This document shows, one piece after another, positions 51,427 to 59,200 of a stretch of DNA of 64,000 nucleotides (position 1 is its first letter; each line of letters opens with the position of its first letter). The notes beneath the pieces were generated by a model. It worked only from the letters and a program-made list of their open reading frames with translations, was not told where the DNA came from and searched no databases. The position numbers and the translations under genes were made by a program. This DNA comes from Brevundimonas goettingensis (lineage in GTDB: Bacteria > Pseudomonadota > Alphaproteobacteria > Caulobacterales > Caulobacteraceae). The stretch is from NCBI RefSeq assembly GCF_017487405.1, contig NZ_CP062222.1, forward strand, positions 1,039,001 through 1,103,000. Direction: 5' to 3'.

Positions 51427-53427
51427 ATGTTCAAATCCGTCCTTGTCGCCAATCGCGGCGAGATCGCCTGCCGGGTGTTCCGCACCGCCAAACGGATGGG
51501 GATCAAGGCCCTGGCCGTCTATTCCGAGGCGGACGCCAACGCCCTGCATGTGCGCGAGGCCGACGAGGCGATGTTGATCGGACCGGCGGCGGCGCGCGAG
51601 AGCTATCTGGATCAGGATAAGGTGCTGGCGGCGGCCAGGGCGATGGGAGCAGAGGCGATCCATCCCGGCTACGGCTTCCTGTCCGAGAACGCGGAGTTCG
51701 CCGAGGCGGTGGTCGCGGCGGGCATGATCTGGATCGGCGCCCCGCCGGCTTCGATCCGGGCCATGGGGCTGAAGGACGCGGCCAAGAAACTGATGGTGGG
51801 GGCCGGGGTGCCGGTCACGCCCGGATATATGGGCGAAGACCAGACGCCGTCGCACCTGAAGGCCCAGGCCGACGCGATTGGATACCCCGTGCTGATCAAG
51901 GCCGTGGCGGGCGGCGGCGGCAAGGGGATGCGGCGCGTCGATGAGGCCGGCGCGTTTCTGGACGCCTTGGCCTCGTGCCAGCGCGAGGCGGCGTCGAGCT
52001 TCGGCGACGACCGGGTGCTGATCGAGAAATACATCCTGAGCCCCCGCCACATCGAGGTTCAGGTGTTCGGCGACAGCCATGGGGAAGTCGTCCACCTGTA
52101 CGAACGCGACTGCTCCCTGCAGCGGCGACACCAGAAGGTCATCGAGGAGGCTCCGGCGCCCGGCATGGACGCCGCGACGCGGGCGGCGGTGACCGAGGCG
52201 GCGGTCAAGGCCGCAAAGGCTGTAAGATATGTCGGCGCCGGGACCATCGAGTTCATCGCCGACGCCTCGGAGGGCCTCAAGGCCGACCGGATCTGGTTCA
52301 TGGAGATGAACACCCGGCTGCAGGTCGAGCACCCGGTGACGGAGAGCATCACGGGCGTGGACCTCGTGGAATGGCAGTTCCGCGCGGCGGCGGGGGAGGC
52401 GGTTCCGCTCAAACAGGCCGATATCCCGATGAACGGCTGGGCCATGGAGGCGCGCCTCTATGCCGAGGATCCGGCGAACGGCTTCCTGCCGTCGATCGGC
52501 AAGCTCGAACATTTCGTCCTGCCCGACGACATCCGGGTCGATACGGGGGTCTATGAGGGCGGCGAGGTCAGCCAGTTCTACGACCCGATGATCGCCAAGC
52601 TGATCGTGCACGAGACCAGCCGTGAGGCGGCGGCGGCGCGGCTGGCGGACGCCTGCGGCGAGGTCGAGGTCTGGCCGGTCAGGACGAATGCGGGCTTCCT
52701 CGTTCGGTGTCTGGAGCATCCGTCCTTCGTGTCCGGGGATGTGGACACCGGGTTCATTGCGCGGGAGGAGGGGGCTCTGATCTCAAGCCGCCCGTCCGAA
52801 ATCGCCCGGATCGCAGCCCTGACCCTGATGGCCGACAGCCAGCATCTGGCGCCCAAGCCGGGGCGGGCCGACTTCGACACGCCGTGGCAGGCGGACGCGG
52901 ACAATGTGGCCACCGGCTTCCGGCTGAATGCGCCCCGGCGCGCCCTGTATCGCGCCCTGATCGGGGGCGAGACCACGACGGGAAGTCTGCTGTCGCGACA
53001 GGACGGCGATTTCTCCTGGGATGTCGAGATCGACGGCGAACGCCGGCTGAGCCGCAGCCAGGCGCGGACCGTCGAGGTCGAGGGGCTGGGGTCCGTCGGC
53101 TATCGCGGGACCTGGATCGAGACCGATGGCCTCGTTTTCGACCGGGGCTGGGCGTGGAAAGTGACCAAGCCCCGCTTCAGCGGAGCCGCGGGCGGCTCGG
53201 CCTCCGACGGCGCCCTGCGCGCACCGATGCCGGGCAAGATCGTCGCGGCGCCGGTCAAGGCCGGGGACGCAGTGGTCAAGGGCCAGCCCGTCGTGGTGCT
53301 GGAAGCCATGAAGATGGAGCACGCCCTGACCGCGCCTTTCGACGGGATCGTGGGCGAGATCGGCGTCGCGGTCGGAGACCAGGTGACGGCGGACGCCGTG
53401 CTGGCGGTGGTCGAGGCGCCCGACTGA
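51427..53427 (+). CDS. mccA: 3-methylcrotonyl-CoA carboxylase, biotin-containing subunit
   Basis: 666 residues. Biotin carboxylase domain (SVLVANRGEIACRVFRTAKRMG; ATP-grasp loop KAVAGGGGKGMRRV; EMNTRLQVEHPVTESITGVDLVEWQ) and C-terminal biotinyl domain with the biotinylated lysine K629 in EAMKMEHAL. Carboxylates biotin with ATP and bicarbonate and hands it to MccB. Length fits MccA better than PccA or AccC. Start ATG 51427, preceded by a GAGTGGAAT stretch. Its pairing with mccB and ivd defines leucine/isovalerate degradation; the later hydratase and lyase (liuC, liuE) are not seen. Confidence 0.94.
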   Translation: MFKSVLVANRGEIACRVFRTAKRMGIKALAVYSEADANALHVREADEAMLIGPAAARESYLDQDKVLAAARAMGAEAIHPGYGFLSENAEFAEAVVAAGMIWIGAPPASIRAMGLKDAAKKLMVGAGVPVTPGYMGEDQTPSHLKAQADAIGYPVLIKAVAGGGGKGMRRVDEAGAFLDALASCQREAASSFGDDRVLIEKYILSPRHIEVQVFGDSHGEVVHLYERDCSLQRRHQKVIEEAPAPGMDAATRAAVTEAAVKAAKAVRYVGAGTIEFIADASEGLKADRIWFMEMNTRLQVEHPVTESITGVDLVEWQFRAAAGEAVPLKQADIPMNGWAMEARLYAEDPANGFLPSIGKLEHFVLPDDIRVDTGVYEGGEVSQFYDPMIAKLIVHETSREAAAARLADACGEVEVWPVRTNAGFLVRCLEHPSFVSGDVDTGFIAREEGALISSRPSEIARIAALTLMADSQHLAPKPGRADFDTPWQADADNVATGFRLNAPRRALYRALIGGETTTGSLLSRQDGDFSWDVEIDGERRLSRSQARTVEVEGLGSVGYRGTWIETDGLVFDRGWAWKVTKPRFSGAAGGSASDGALRAPMPGKIVAAPVKAGDAVVKGQPVVVLEAMKMEHALTAPFDGIVGEIGVAVGDQVTADAVLAVVEAPD

Positions 53428-53523
53428 ATTCAGGCCTGATCCGGGACATTCCCCTGGCGCGCGACTTGCTCGCCTGAAAACCGAAGTCCCGTCCCGGGAC
53501 GCATTTCGGATTTGGGGAAGAGC

Positions 53524-53718
53524 ATGGTCGAGAACGCGGAATTCGCGATCCAGCTGACGGGCGGACCGTCGAACGACTGGCTGTGGTCGGTGCTGGACGA
53601 GAACGGCTCCACCGTCTCGAAGGGCGTCGCCGGACTTCAGGAACAGGCGCGGCGCGAGGCCGAGATCGTCGCCGGCTCGCTCAGCGTGTTCCGCCGTGTC
53701 ACGCGGGGCGGCTGGTGA
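53524..53718 (+). CDS. Small hypothetical protein (DUF-like)
   Basis: 64 residues (MVENAEFAIQLTGGPSNDWLWSVLDENGSTVSKGVAGLQEQARREAE...). Soluble. Short beta-hairpin text followed by a helix is similar to small conserved alphaproteobacterial proteins of unknown function. TTGGGGAAG precedes the ATG. Coupled by a one-base TGATG overlap to the next gene. Confidence 0.55.
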   Translation: MVENAEFAIQLTGGPSNDWLWSVLDENGSTVSKGVAGLQEQARREAEIVAGSLSVFRRVTRGGW

Positions 53719-53879
53719 TGCGTATCCGACCGAAAGCCTTCGCGGGTCAGGTGATCGCCGACCTGCTGCTGGTGTCGCTTCTGGCCGTGGTGACGGGCCT
53801 GATCGGGTTGCGAAGCGTGGTGCGCGGCGCCCGGGCCGTCGGCATCCTCCCGCCCAAGCCGAGCAGCGTGGCCTGCTGA
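53718..53879 (+). CDS. Short single-pass membrane protein
   Basis: 53 residues: basic start MRIRPKAFAGQ, membrane helix VIADLLLVSLLAVVTGLIGL, then a short basic tail. Start overlaps the stop of the preceding gene, which supports translation. Function unknown. Confidence 0.5.
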   Translation: MRIRPKAFAGQVIADLLLVSLLAVVTGLIGLRSVVRGARAVGILPPKPSSVAC

Positions 53880-53897
53880 TCCAGCCGGCGTTTCGCC

Positions 53898-55097
53898 TCA
53901 AACCACCGCCCGTCTGACAGATCCTTGACCCGCCGTGGCCCTGCCGCGGCGGGTTTTCGTCGGGGGGCTACCAGCCGCTCGGGACGGGGATGCGGCCGCG
54001 ACGCTGGCGTTGCTCGGTCGGCGGGGCCAGGGGTTGGTCGTGGTCGGGGCGGGCGTCGGGGGCGGCGCGGCCTGCGTCGGGGGCGGCGGAGCCTGGGGCT
54101 CCGGCTCGGGCAGGGGCGCGTGCTGGACCGGGGCGACGATCAGGGGCGTGGTATCGACCTCGATCTGCGGCTCGGGGACCAGATTGGGATCGACCGGAAC
54201 CTCCAGCGCATCAAGCGGCGTGGTCACCAGCGCCATCTTGGCGATGACCGGCTCCTCGCCCGTGTGCTGGCGAGTGAAGGAGAAGCGCTGACCCCAGGCG
54301 CCGGTCCAGCGGTAGAAGATGTGCACGCCGATCTTGCGCAGCTTGACCAGCCGCTCGGCCCAGTAGGGCGAGACATAGTCGGCGTGATAGTGGGTCGCCA
54401 TCCCGACCTCGGCGGCGACAGAGCCGTTCAGCGCCGCGGTGGCCACGGCCTTGGCGCGGGCCCAGCTCTCGGGGTTCGGAGGACGGTTCATGGCGCCGTC
54501 GCAGGTGAAGCTGAACTGGCAGCCGGTCGAGCGTTCCTGGCCCTGGAAAATCACGCCGCAGATGGTGTTGGGATAGGCCGGGTGGCGCATGCGGTTCAGG
54601 ACCACCTGGGCGACGGCCGCCTGACCCTGGGGCGTCTCGTTGCCGGCCTCGTAATAGATGGCGGCGGTCATGCAATCGACGGCGCGCGAATACTGGACGA
54701 TGTCCGTCGGCGACATGATGAAGGGCCTGGCGGGCTGGATCGGCAGGTCAGAGAACGGGATGGAATCGTTGAAAATCTGCGACGACAAGGCGTCGAGCTG
54801 ACGCACGGCGTCGGGCGCCAGGGTGAACTCGTCCGGGGTCAGCGGGCCGGAGAGGGGCGCGCGGGTGTTGTGGACGGCCGGGCCGGCGTCGCTGCGCGTC
54901 TGCTGCTGGATCTGGGCCAAGCGCTGGGTCAGGACCAGGGTGACGGCGGCGACCACGATCAGCGCGCAGCCGAACCAGGCCAGCAGGCTGGGCGCCAGAT
55001 CCTGGTAGCGCAGCCCGGAGAGCCGGTTCAGGAACGCCGTCAGCGGTCCGGACGGACGGGCGAACGGTTCATCCGGGAGGTTGGTGTCCAGGGACAT
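53898..55097 (-). CDS. SleB-type cell-wall hydrolase
   Basis: 399 residues. One N-terminal membrane helix (about 38-57) anchors it facing the periplasm. The Hydrolase_2/SleB domain spans about 140-280 with the catalytic Glu candidate E150 (DCMTAAIYYEAGNETPQGQAA), VVLNRMRHPAYPNTICGVIFQG, TGCQFSFTCDG and THYHADYVSPYW. It would cleave peptidoglycan glycan strands as a lytic transglycosylase or amidase-like enzyme. The Pro-rich tail follows. The last ~45 residues (after NPW) look out of frame: an alternative frame ends naturally in GRIPVPSGW just before the plus-strand terminator, so the real stop may be near 53969. Confidence 0.82.
   Translation of the reverse strand: MSLDTNLPDEPFARPSGPLTAFLNRLSGLRYQDLAPSLLAWFGCALIVVAAVTLVLTQRLAQIQQQTRSDAGPAVHNTRAPLSGPLTPDEFTLAPDAVRQLDALSSQIFNDSIPFSDLPIQPARPFIMSPTDIVQYSRAVDCMTAAIYYEAGNETPQGQAAVAQVVLNRMRHPAYPNTICGVIFQGQERSTGCQFSFTCDGAMNRPPNPESWARAKAVATAALNGSVAAEVGMATHYHADYVSPYWAERLVKLRKIGVHIFYRWTGAWGQRFSFTRQHTGEEPVIAKMALVTTPLDALEVPVDPNLVPEPQIEVDTTPLIVAPVQHAPLPEPEPQAPPPPTQAAPPPTPAPTTTNPWPRRPSNASVAAASPSRAAGSPPTKTRRGRATAGQGSVRRAVV
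53928..53957 (+). terminator. Intrinsic terminator downstream of the mccA-side small genes
   Basis: ACCCGCCG (53928-53935) pairs with CGGCGGGT (53947-53954), followed by TTTT (53954-53957). It ends the plus-strand transcript of the small genes after mccA. It lies inside the 3' end of the SleB frame as read, another hint that this frame is not the natural end. Confidence 0.7.
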
Positions 55098-55240
55098 GGA
55101 GTTCCGAATAAGGCGGCCGATGGGGGACGGTGCAGGGTTCGATTAGAACCGTCATGCGACGAGGCCAACCTCATTCGCAATAGCAGAGCAGTATTCGTGC
55201 CACGATAGGGACGAACCCGAGCGGGATCGGGGCGGATATG

Positions 55241-55270
55241 AAAACGCCCGGTCACCGTAGTGGCCGGGCG
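55241..55270 (-). terminator. Intrinsic terminator for the transglutaminase-like peptidase gene
   Basis: An 11-bp stem (one T-G pair) with a four-base CGTA loop spans 55245-55270; on the minus strand the stem is followed directly by TTTT (55244-55241). It stands 48 bases after the stop of the minus-strand gene at 55318-56451. The region 55098-55317 holds no gene. Confidence 0.8.
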
Positions 55271-55317
55271 CTTCAGTTTTGAGACGTGAGCCGTCTCAGC
55301 GCAGTCAGGCGGCGACC

Positions 55318-56451
55318 CTAGGCCGCGACATTGACCCATTCGAACACGCTGCCCGGGGCCTGGCGTTCGTGCCAGGTATAATCGGTGCGGTCCCAGCGCG
55401 AGATCCAGGCGGACAGATTGTCCAGCACCACCTCGCCGGTGTCGCCCGCGACCAGCAGGACGGCGTGGCTTTCGCCCCAGCGCGTCTCGACGATGGCGAT
55501 GGACAGGGCGGCGGCGGGAATGCCGGCCGCGATCAGCTCCTCGCGCTTGGTCAGGACATAGTCCTCGCAGTCGCCGCGCGGGCTGCTGCCGGACGGGGCC
55601 TGCCAGTAGTCGAGCTGGCCGTAGTTCGACTGGTCCGAGAGATTGCGGATGCGGCGGTTGACCGAGCGGTTGACGCGGTTGAGCAGGGTCCAGTTGTCGC
55701 TGTCCAGAACGACGGTGGCGGCGCGGTCGGCGGCGGCCTGTTCGGCAGGGCGTTCGGGCGCACGGGGCGCGGTCAGGTCGTCGGCCGAGGCGGCGCCGGC
55801 GCCGTTCGGCATCGGAACCAGGGGCGAGGTCTGGATGCGCGGCGCCGGGACGCCCAGACGGGCGAAGGTGCGGGCCATCGGATTGCGGTTGATCTCCGCG
55901 GCGGAGGCGGCCTGCCAGGCGATGCCGTCGGCCGAGGCGTCCACGGCCTGGGAGCCGAAGTCCGCGGCGGACGCGGCGCCGGCTTCAACGGCCACGGCCT
56001 GGGAGCCGAAGTCCGCGGCGGACGCGGCGCCGGCTTCAACGGCGGCGACGCGCGTCGGCTGAACCGGGGCAGGGGCGACAGGCGCGGGGGCGCGCTGGGC
56101 CGGGAAGACCCGGCTCCAGTCATAGGTCCCGCGACCGGCGGTCGTCGGCGCAGGACGGGTCGCGGAGGGAGCGGCGGCGTTCGACCGGGCGAAGGCCTGC
56201 TGCCAGAACAGGCTGGCGGCCAGACGCGACACGGCGGCCGGATCCCGCGCATCGGCGGCCGATCGCTCGCACTGCGTCGGCGTCCTGCGACAGAAGTCCA
56301 GGAAGCCGGCCGGCGCGGGCGCGGCGACGCCGAGCGGCATCGCAACGCGTGTGGCTTGACCGGCTTCGCCGGCCCATGCCGTGGAAGCCCCCAAGGCTCC
56401 GACAGCAAAAATCATCAGTGCCGCGCTTCTGCGCAGACGGTAGCGAGACAT
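55318..56451 (-). CDS. Bacterial transglutaminase-like cysteine peptidase (BTLCP)
   Basis: 377 residues. Signal peptide ALMIFAVGALGASTAWA. The C-terminal ~150 residues are the BTLCP domain with a complete triad: C295 (PRGDCEDYVLTKREEL), H329 (GESHAVLLV) and D344 (VVLDNLSAWI). Relatives include LapG, the periplasmic protease that controls adhesin release. The preceding segment is low-complexity and carries a perfect 17-residue tandem duplication (138-171). No LapD/LapA genes are adjacent, so the partner is unknown. A minus-strand terminator follows. Confidence 0.85.
   Translation of the reverse strand: MSRYRLRRSAALMIFAVGALGASTAWAGEAGQATRVAMPLGVAAPAPAGFLDFCRRTPTQCERSAADARDPAAVSRLAASLFWQQAFARSNAAAPSATRPAPTTAGRGTYDWSRVFPAQRAPAPVAPAPVQPTRVAAVEAGAASAADFGSQAVAVEAGAASAADFGSQAVDASADGIAWQAASAAEINRNPMARTFARLGVPAPRIQTSPLVPMPNGAGAASADDLTAPRAPERPAEQAAADRAATVVLDSDNWTLLNRVNRSVNRRIRNLSDQSNYGQLDYWQAPSGSSPRGDCEDYVLTKREELIAAGIPAAALSIAIVETRWGESHAVLLVAGDTGEVVLDNLSAWISRWDRTDYTWHERQAPGSVFEWVNVAA
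55941..56042. repeat. 51-bp tandem duplication inside the BTLCP gene
   Basis: Two nearly identical 51-base units (55941-55991 and 55992-56042) encode VEAGAASAADFGSQAV followed by A or D, in the linker of the cysteine peptidase. The in-frame length (17 codons) and near identity point to a recent slippage or recombination event. Confidence 0.85.
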
Positions 56452-56648
56452 AGGTGTTCTCCGATCCCCACGGAGACAATGTCATCAGAAGTAAAAGATG
56501 AGTTTTACGAACGTTGTTGCTGGTTAATGTACCGGGTTGGTTGACCGCGAAGTAAGGTTAACTTCCGTACACCATCGCGTTGTTCTGAAATGGCACAAGG
56601 CGCTATTACTTTAGTCGGAGCGGGCCGGGCAGGGGCTTTGCGGCCGCC

Positions 56649-56677
56649 TTGGCCTCGCCGTCGGCGCTGGCTATAGA
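56649..56677 (+). promoter_or_regulatory. Promoter of the tRNA-Leu gene
   Basis: TTGGCC (56649-56654) and TATAGA (56672-56677) are separated by 17 bases; transcription would start about six bases before the tRNA 5' end at 56691. This is a good housekeeping sigma-type match. The rest of 56452-56648 shows no gene. Confidence 0.55.
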
Positions 56678-56690
56678 GGGGGTTCGGCCT

Positions 56691-57015
56691 GCGGGCGTGG
56701 CGGAATCGGTAGACGCAACGGACTTAAGCTGAGGATTGAGTGCGCCGGGGGAAATCCCGGACGTAGAACCGCTCAAATTCGGGGAACCCTTTCAACTGGC
56801 GATCCCGAGCCAAGCCCGACGGTCCGCCGACGGGAAGGTGTAGAGACTAGACGGGCGGCGTCTAAAGCTTTCGGCCGGCCGGCCGGGGCCATGACGAAGG
56901 GATAGTCCAGACCACGAACGCCCCCTCTGGCTTTGGGGGCGGCGGCGAAAGTCGAGGTGGTATGAAAATCCGTCGGGCCTAGCCCATGCCGGTTCGATCC
57001 CGGCCGCCCGCACCA
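56691..57015 (+). tRNA. tRNA-Leu(UAA), interrupted by a group I intron
   Basis: Exon 1 is 56691-56725 and exon 2 is 56965-57015 including an encoded CCA. After joining, the acceptor stem GCGGGCG/CGCCCGC, anticodon stem ACGGA/TCCGT with loop CTTAAAA (anticodon TAA), variable arm GGGC-CTA-GCCC and T arm GCCGG-TTCGATC-CCGGC all pair correctly, giving an 86-nt class II tRNA. The break is after U34, the wobble base. Without removal of the 239-nt intron the tRNA cannot form, so splicing must occur in vivo if this gene is the source of tRNA-Leu(UAA). Confidence 0.93.
56726..56964 (+). ncRNA. Self-splicing group I intron in the tRNA-Leu anticodon loop
   Basis: 239 nt, no ORF. Core elements in order: P (AAATTCGGGGAACCC, 56775-56789), Q (GATCCCGAGCCAAGCC, 56801-56816), R (GTGTAGAGACTAGACGG, 56838-56854) and S (AAGGGATAGTCC, 56897-56908). 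The guide sequence GAGTGCG (56738-56744) pairs with exon CGGACTT, leaving the required U-G pair at the 5' splice site and one G-G mismatch. P2 is CCGGG/CCCGG (56745-56760), and a hairpin near 56919-56940 fits P9. The last intron base is G56964 (omega-G). The R and Q words are those of the tRNA-intron class (IC3-like). Two GTP-dependent transesterifications would excise it. Confidence 0.92.
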
Positions 57016-57153
57016 CCCGCCGATCAAGAGGCCATCCAGGGCCCTCGATCCACCGGCGGTTCTCGAACGTCGATATTTTTTCTGAGGTCTCCGGGGAGCG
57101 GCCTCGGCTGGACGGCGCTCAATTCCGCAGACTAGGTTGGCGTCGGGGGAAAG

Positions 57154-57615
57154 ATGTCGCAACAGCCGCTGACCGCTCGAGAGAAGCAATGTCTGGAGCT
57201 GGCCGCGCAACGGCTGAGCGACCAGGAGATCGCTGACAGGCTGGGTATCAGCCGTCGGACGGTGGCCGCGCATTTCCAGAGCATCTTCGGAAAGCTGGGC
57301 GTGCGCGATCGGCGGCGCGCGGCGGAGCGCGTCGGCATTCAATACCTAGGCGCCGCAATACCGATATCCGGTTCACCGGTTTCGCTCCCTGATGCCGGGG
57401 CCGAGGCGGTCAACGACCTCGTCACGACGAGACGTGAAGGGACCCCTTCGTCCGTCGGTTGGTCCATCCCTCCGGCTCCGGAGCGGCTGGTTCTCCGACT
57501 GGCGCTGGTGGCGGCCTTCGCCATCGGAGGGACGGTGTTGGCGGTCGGCGGCGCCGCGATCCTGCACCTCGGCATGGAGCTGATGCAGCAGGCGGCGCCC
57601 GCCGGAGCCCGTTGA
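57154..57615 (+). CDS. LuxR-type HTH protein with C-terminal membrane helix
   Basis: 153 residues. Residues 5-60 are a GerE/LuxR helix-turn-helix (LTAREKQCLELAAQRLSDQEIADRLGISRRTVAAHFQSIFGKLGV). There is no receiver or autoinducer domain; instead a linker leads to one membrane helix (LVLRLALVAAFAIGGTVLAVGGAAIL, about 112-137). It is thus a membrane-tethered DNA-binding protein in an N-in orientation. GGGGGAAAG precedes the ATG. Target and signal are unknown. It is followed by small genes on the same strand. Confidence 0.8.
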   Translation: MSQQPLTAREKQCLELAAQRLSDQEIADRLGISRRTVAAHFQSIFGKLGVRDRRRAAERVGIQYLGAAIPISGSPVSLPDAGAEAVNDLVTTRREGTPSSVGWSIPPAPERLVLRLALVAAFAIGGTVLAVGGAAILHLGMELMQQAAPAGAR

Positions 57616-57666
57616 GGCAGACGACGCCAACACATTCATCCCGCCATGGGGCGGAGGGATAACTTC

Positions 57667-58041
57667 ATGTCGAACATCAGCACTCTGCCGACCGCCTCCC
57701 GGTCGGCCCTGCAAGCCAAGCGCGCCCTGGGCGCCAAGGCCGCCCGTGAACTCCGGACCGCCGAACACCAGCTCGACCACGCCCTGGCGTCCCATCTCGC
57801 CCTGGCTCAGACCCTGGTCATGGGCCGGCTCGAGATCGGCGTCGCGGCCGCCGCGGGTCAGGAAGCCCTGGCCGAACTGACCCGGGCCATCGGCCTGGCC
57901 GTCGAGGCCCGGGGCGCGACCATCCGCGCCCATGAAGGCCTGCTGCAGACGGCGGAAGAGTTCTCCGTGCCGTGGCGCATGGAAAGCCCGACCGAGACCA
58001 AGCCGGGCAGCACCGCACCCCTGGCCTCCGCGGTCGGCTGA
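57667..58041 (+). CDS. Hypothetical helical protein
   Basis: 124 residues, Ala-rich and helical throughout (SRSALQAKRALGAKAARELRTAEHQLDHALASHLALAQTLVMG...), probably a coiled-coil bundle. Unrecognised; the length and composition are reminiscent of phasin-like or phage-related helical proteins, but nothing specific supports this. GGCGGAGGG precedes ATG 57667. Confidence 0.55.
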   Translation: MSNISTLPTASRSALQAKRALGAKAARELRTAEHQLDHALASHLALAQTLVMGRLEIGVAAAAGQEALAELTRAIGLAVEARGATIRAHEGLLQTAEEFSVPWRMESPTETKPGSTAPLASAVG

Positions 58042-58084
58042 GCCTGGCGAGGCGAACCAGACAGGTAGGGGCCGGCGTTTAGGG

Positions 58085-58546
58085 ATGAATCTTCTCCAGT
58101 ATCTTCTCATGGCGCCGACCGTCCTCGTCCTGGCGGGCCTGCTGTGGTTCGGCCAGCGCGAGGATCGCCTGGGCGCGGCGGTGTTCGTGTCCGCCATCCT
58201 GGCCCCGCCGTTGCTGGAACCGCTGGTGATCGGGAACATCCGCTGGGGGCTGGGACTGATGTCTATCGGCCTTCTGGCGTCCCTGATCGCCCTGGTCGTG
58301 GTGTCCCGCCGCTGGTGGATCATCGCGGCGGCGGGATTCCAAGTGGCGGCGACCTCAAGCTATGCGATCGCCCTGGCCCAGCCCGATCTGCTGATCTGGA
58401 CCGGCGTCTCGCTGCGGCTGGTGCTCTGGATGCTTCAGATGGTCGCCTGCGGGTTCGGCATCGCCGAGGCCCTGTCGGCGCGCCGGCAAACCCGATCCCA
58501 TTTCCGGGCCAAGGCCCGACCTCTTTCGACAGAATATCATCCATGA
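58085..58546 (+). CDS. Small polytopic membrane protein
   Basis: 153 residues with four or five predicted membrane helices (YLLMAPTVLVLAGLLWFG, LGAAVFVSAILAPPLL, GLGLMSIGLLASLIALVVV, WWIIAAAGFQVAATSSYAIAL, LRLVLWMLQMVACGFGIAEAL). Not recognised. It begins 43 bases after the preceding gene and overlaps the next by four bases (ATGA). Confidence 0.65.
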   Translation: MNLLQYLLMAPTVLVLAGLLWFGQREDRLGAAVFVSAILAPPLLEPLVIGNIRWGLGLMSIGLLASLIALVVVSRRWWIIAAAGFQVAATSSYAIALAQPDLLIWTGVSLRLVLWMLQMVACGFGIAEALSARRQTRSHFRAKARPLSTEYHP

Positions 58547-58803
58547 CGAAATCCGACCCCCAATGGACGTTCGAGTCCGCCGTCGCCTTCTGGCGCGAAT
58601 GGTCCGCCCAGGATCTTGAGCCGGTGTGGGAGCGGTTCGAATCCGCCGAGAAATTCCTGCTGAAATGGCAGCCCGCGACCCCCGGAGAGGCCGGGGCCAT
58701 GCTGGATGTCCTGCTCCAGACCGTGGCGTCGCGTAGCGATGGTTGCGACCAGACCGCCCTGGCTCATCTGAGGCGCTACGTCGGCGATCTGCCGAAAGTG
58801 TGA
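58543..58803 (+). CDS. Small hypothetical soluble protein
   Basis: 86 residues (MTKSDPQWTFESAVAFWREWSAQDLEPVWERFESAEKFLLKWQ...), rich in Trp and acidic residues, mostly helical. Coupled by ATGA overlap to the membrane protein upstream. Unrecognised. Confidence 0.55.
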   Translation: MTKSDPQWTFESAVAFWREWSAQDLEPVWERFESAEKFLLKWQPATPGEAGAMLDVLLQTVASRSDGCDQTALAHLRRYVGDLPKV

Positions 58804-58897
58804 GTGCTTTGCGGGGCAGGGGGCTTCCAATTTCAGCCGGACGCGCGCCATTCTGTCCACTGGAACGGTCGAAGAACCGTCCGGAGGAATTAAGACC

Positions 58898-59083
58898 ATG
58901 GCTTTCCTGGACTGGATCGCACCCCTGTCGCCCGTGAAGCGCGACGAAACGCGTGAGCGCGTCTTCTCCGCCGACATGTGCCCACTGACCTGGAGCTTCT
59001 GGGTGGTGGACGCCGAGGAGAGTCCGTCCGCCGACGCAACCGTGCGTGGCGACCCGCGCCGCCGGACCTCGGGCGAGGCCTAG
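58898..59083 (+). CDS. Small hypothetical protein
   Basis: 61 residues (MAFLDWIAPLSPVKRDETRERVFSADMCPLTWSFWVVDAEES...). A strong GGAGGAA site precedes the ATG, which is the main support. No family is recognised and the protein is not clearly membrane-bound. Confidence 0.4.
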   Translation: MAFLDWIAPLSPVKRDETRERVFSADMCPLTWSFWVVDAEESPSADATVRGDPRRRTSGEA

Positions 59084-59200
59084 ACCCACTCTGGACAAAG
59101 CGTCGCGGAGGCGTAGGAGGACCGCCCGGTTCCGCTTACTGTCACGCATCCGCCATGCGCGGGCGCTAAGGGGCCGACAAGGTCATCGGAGCGTCCCCCA

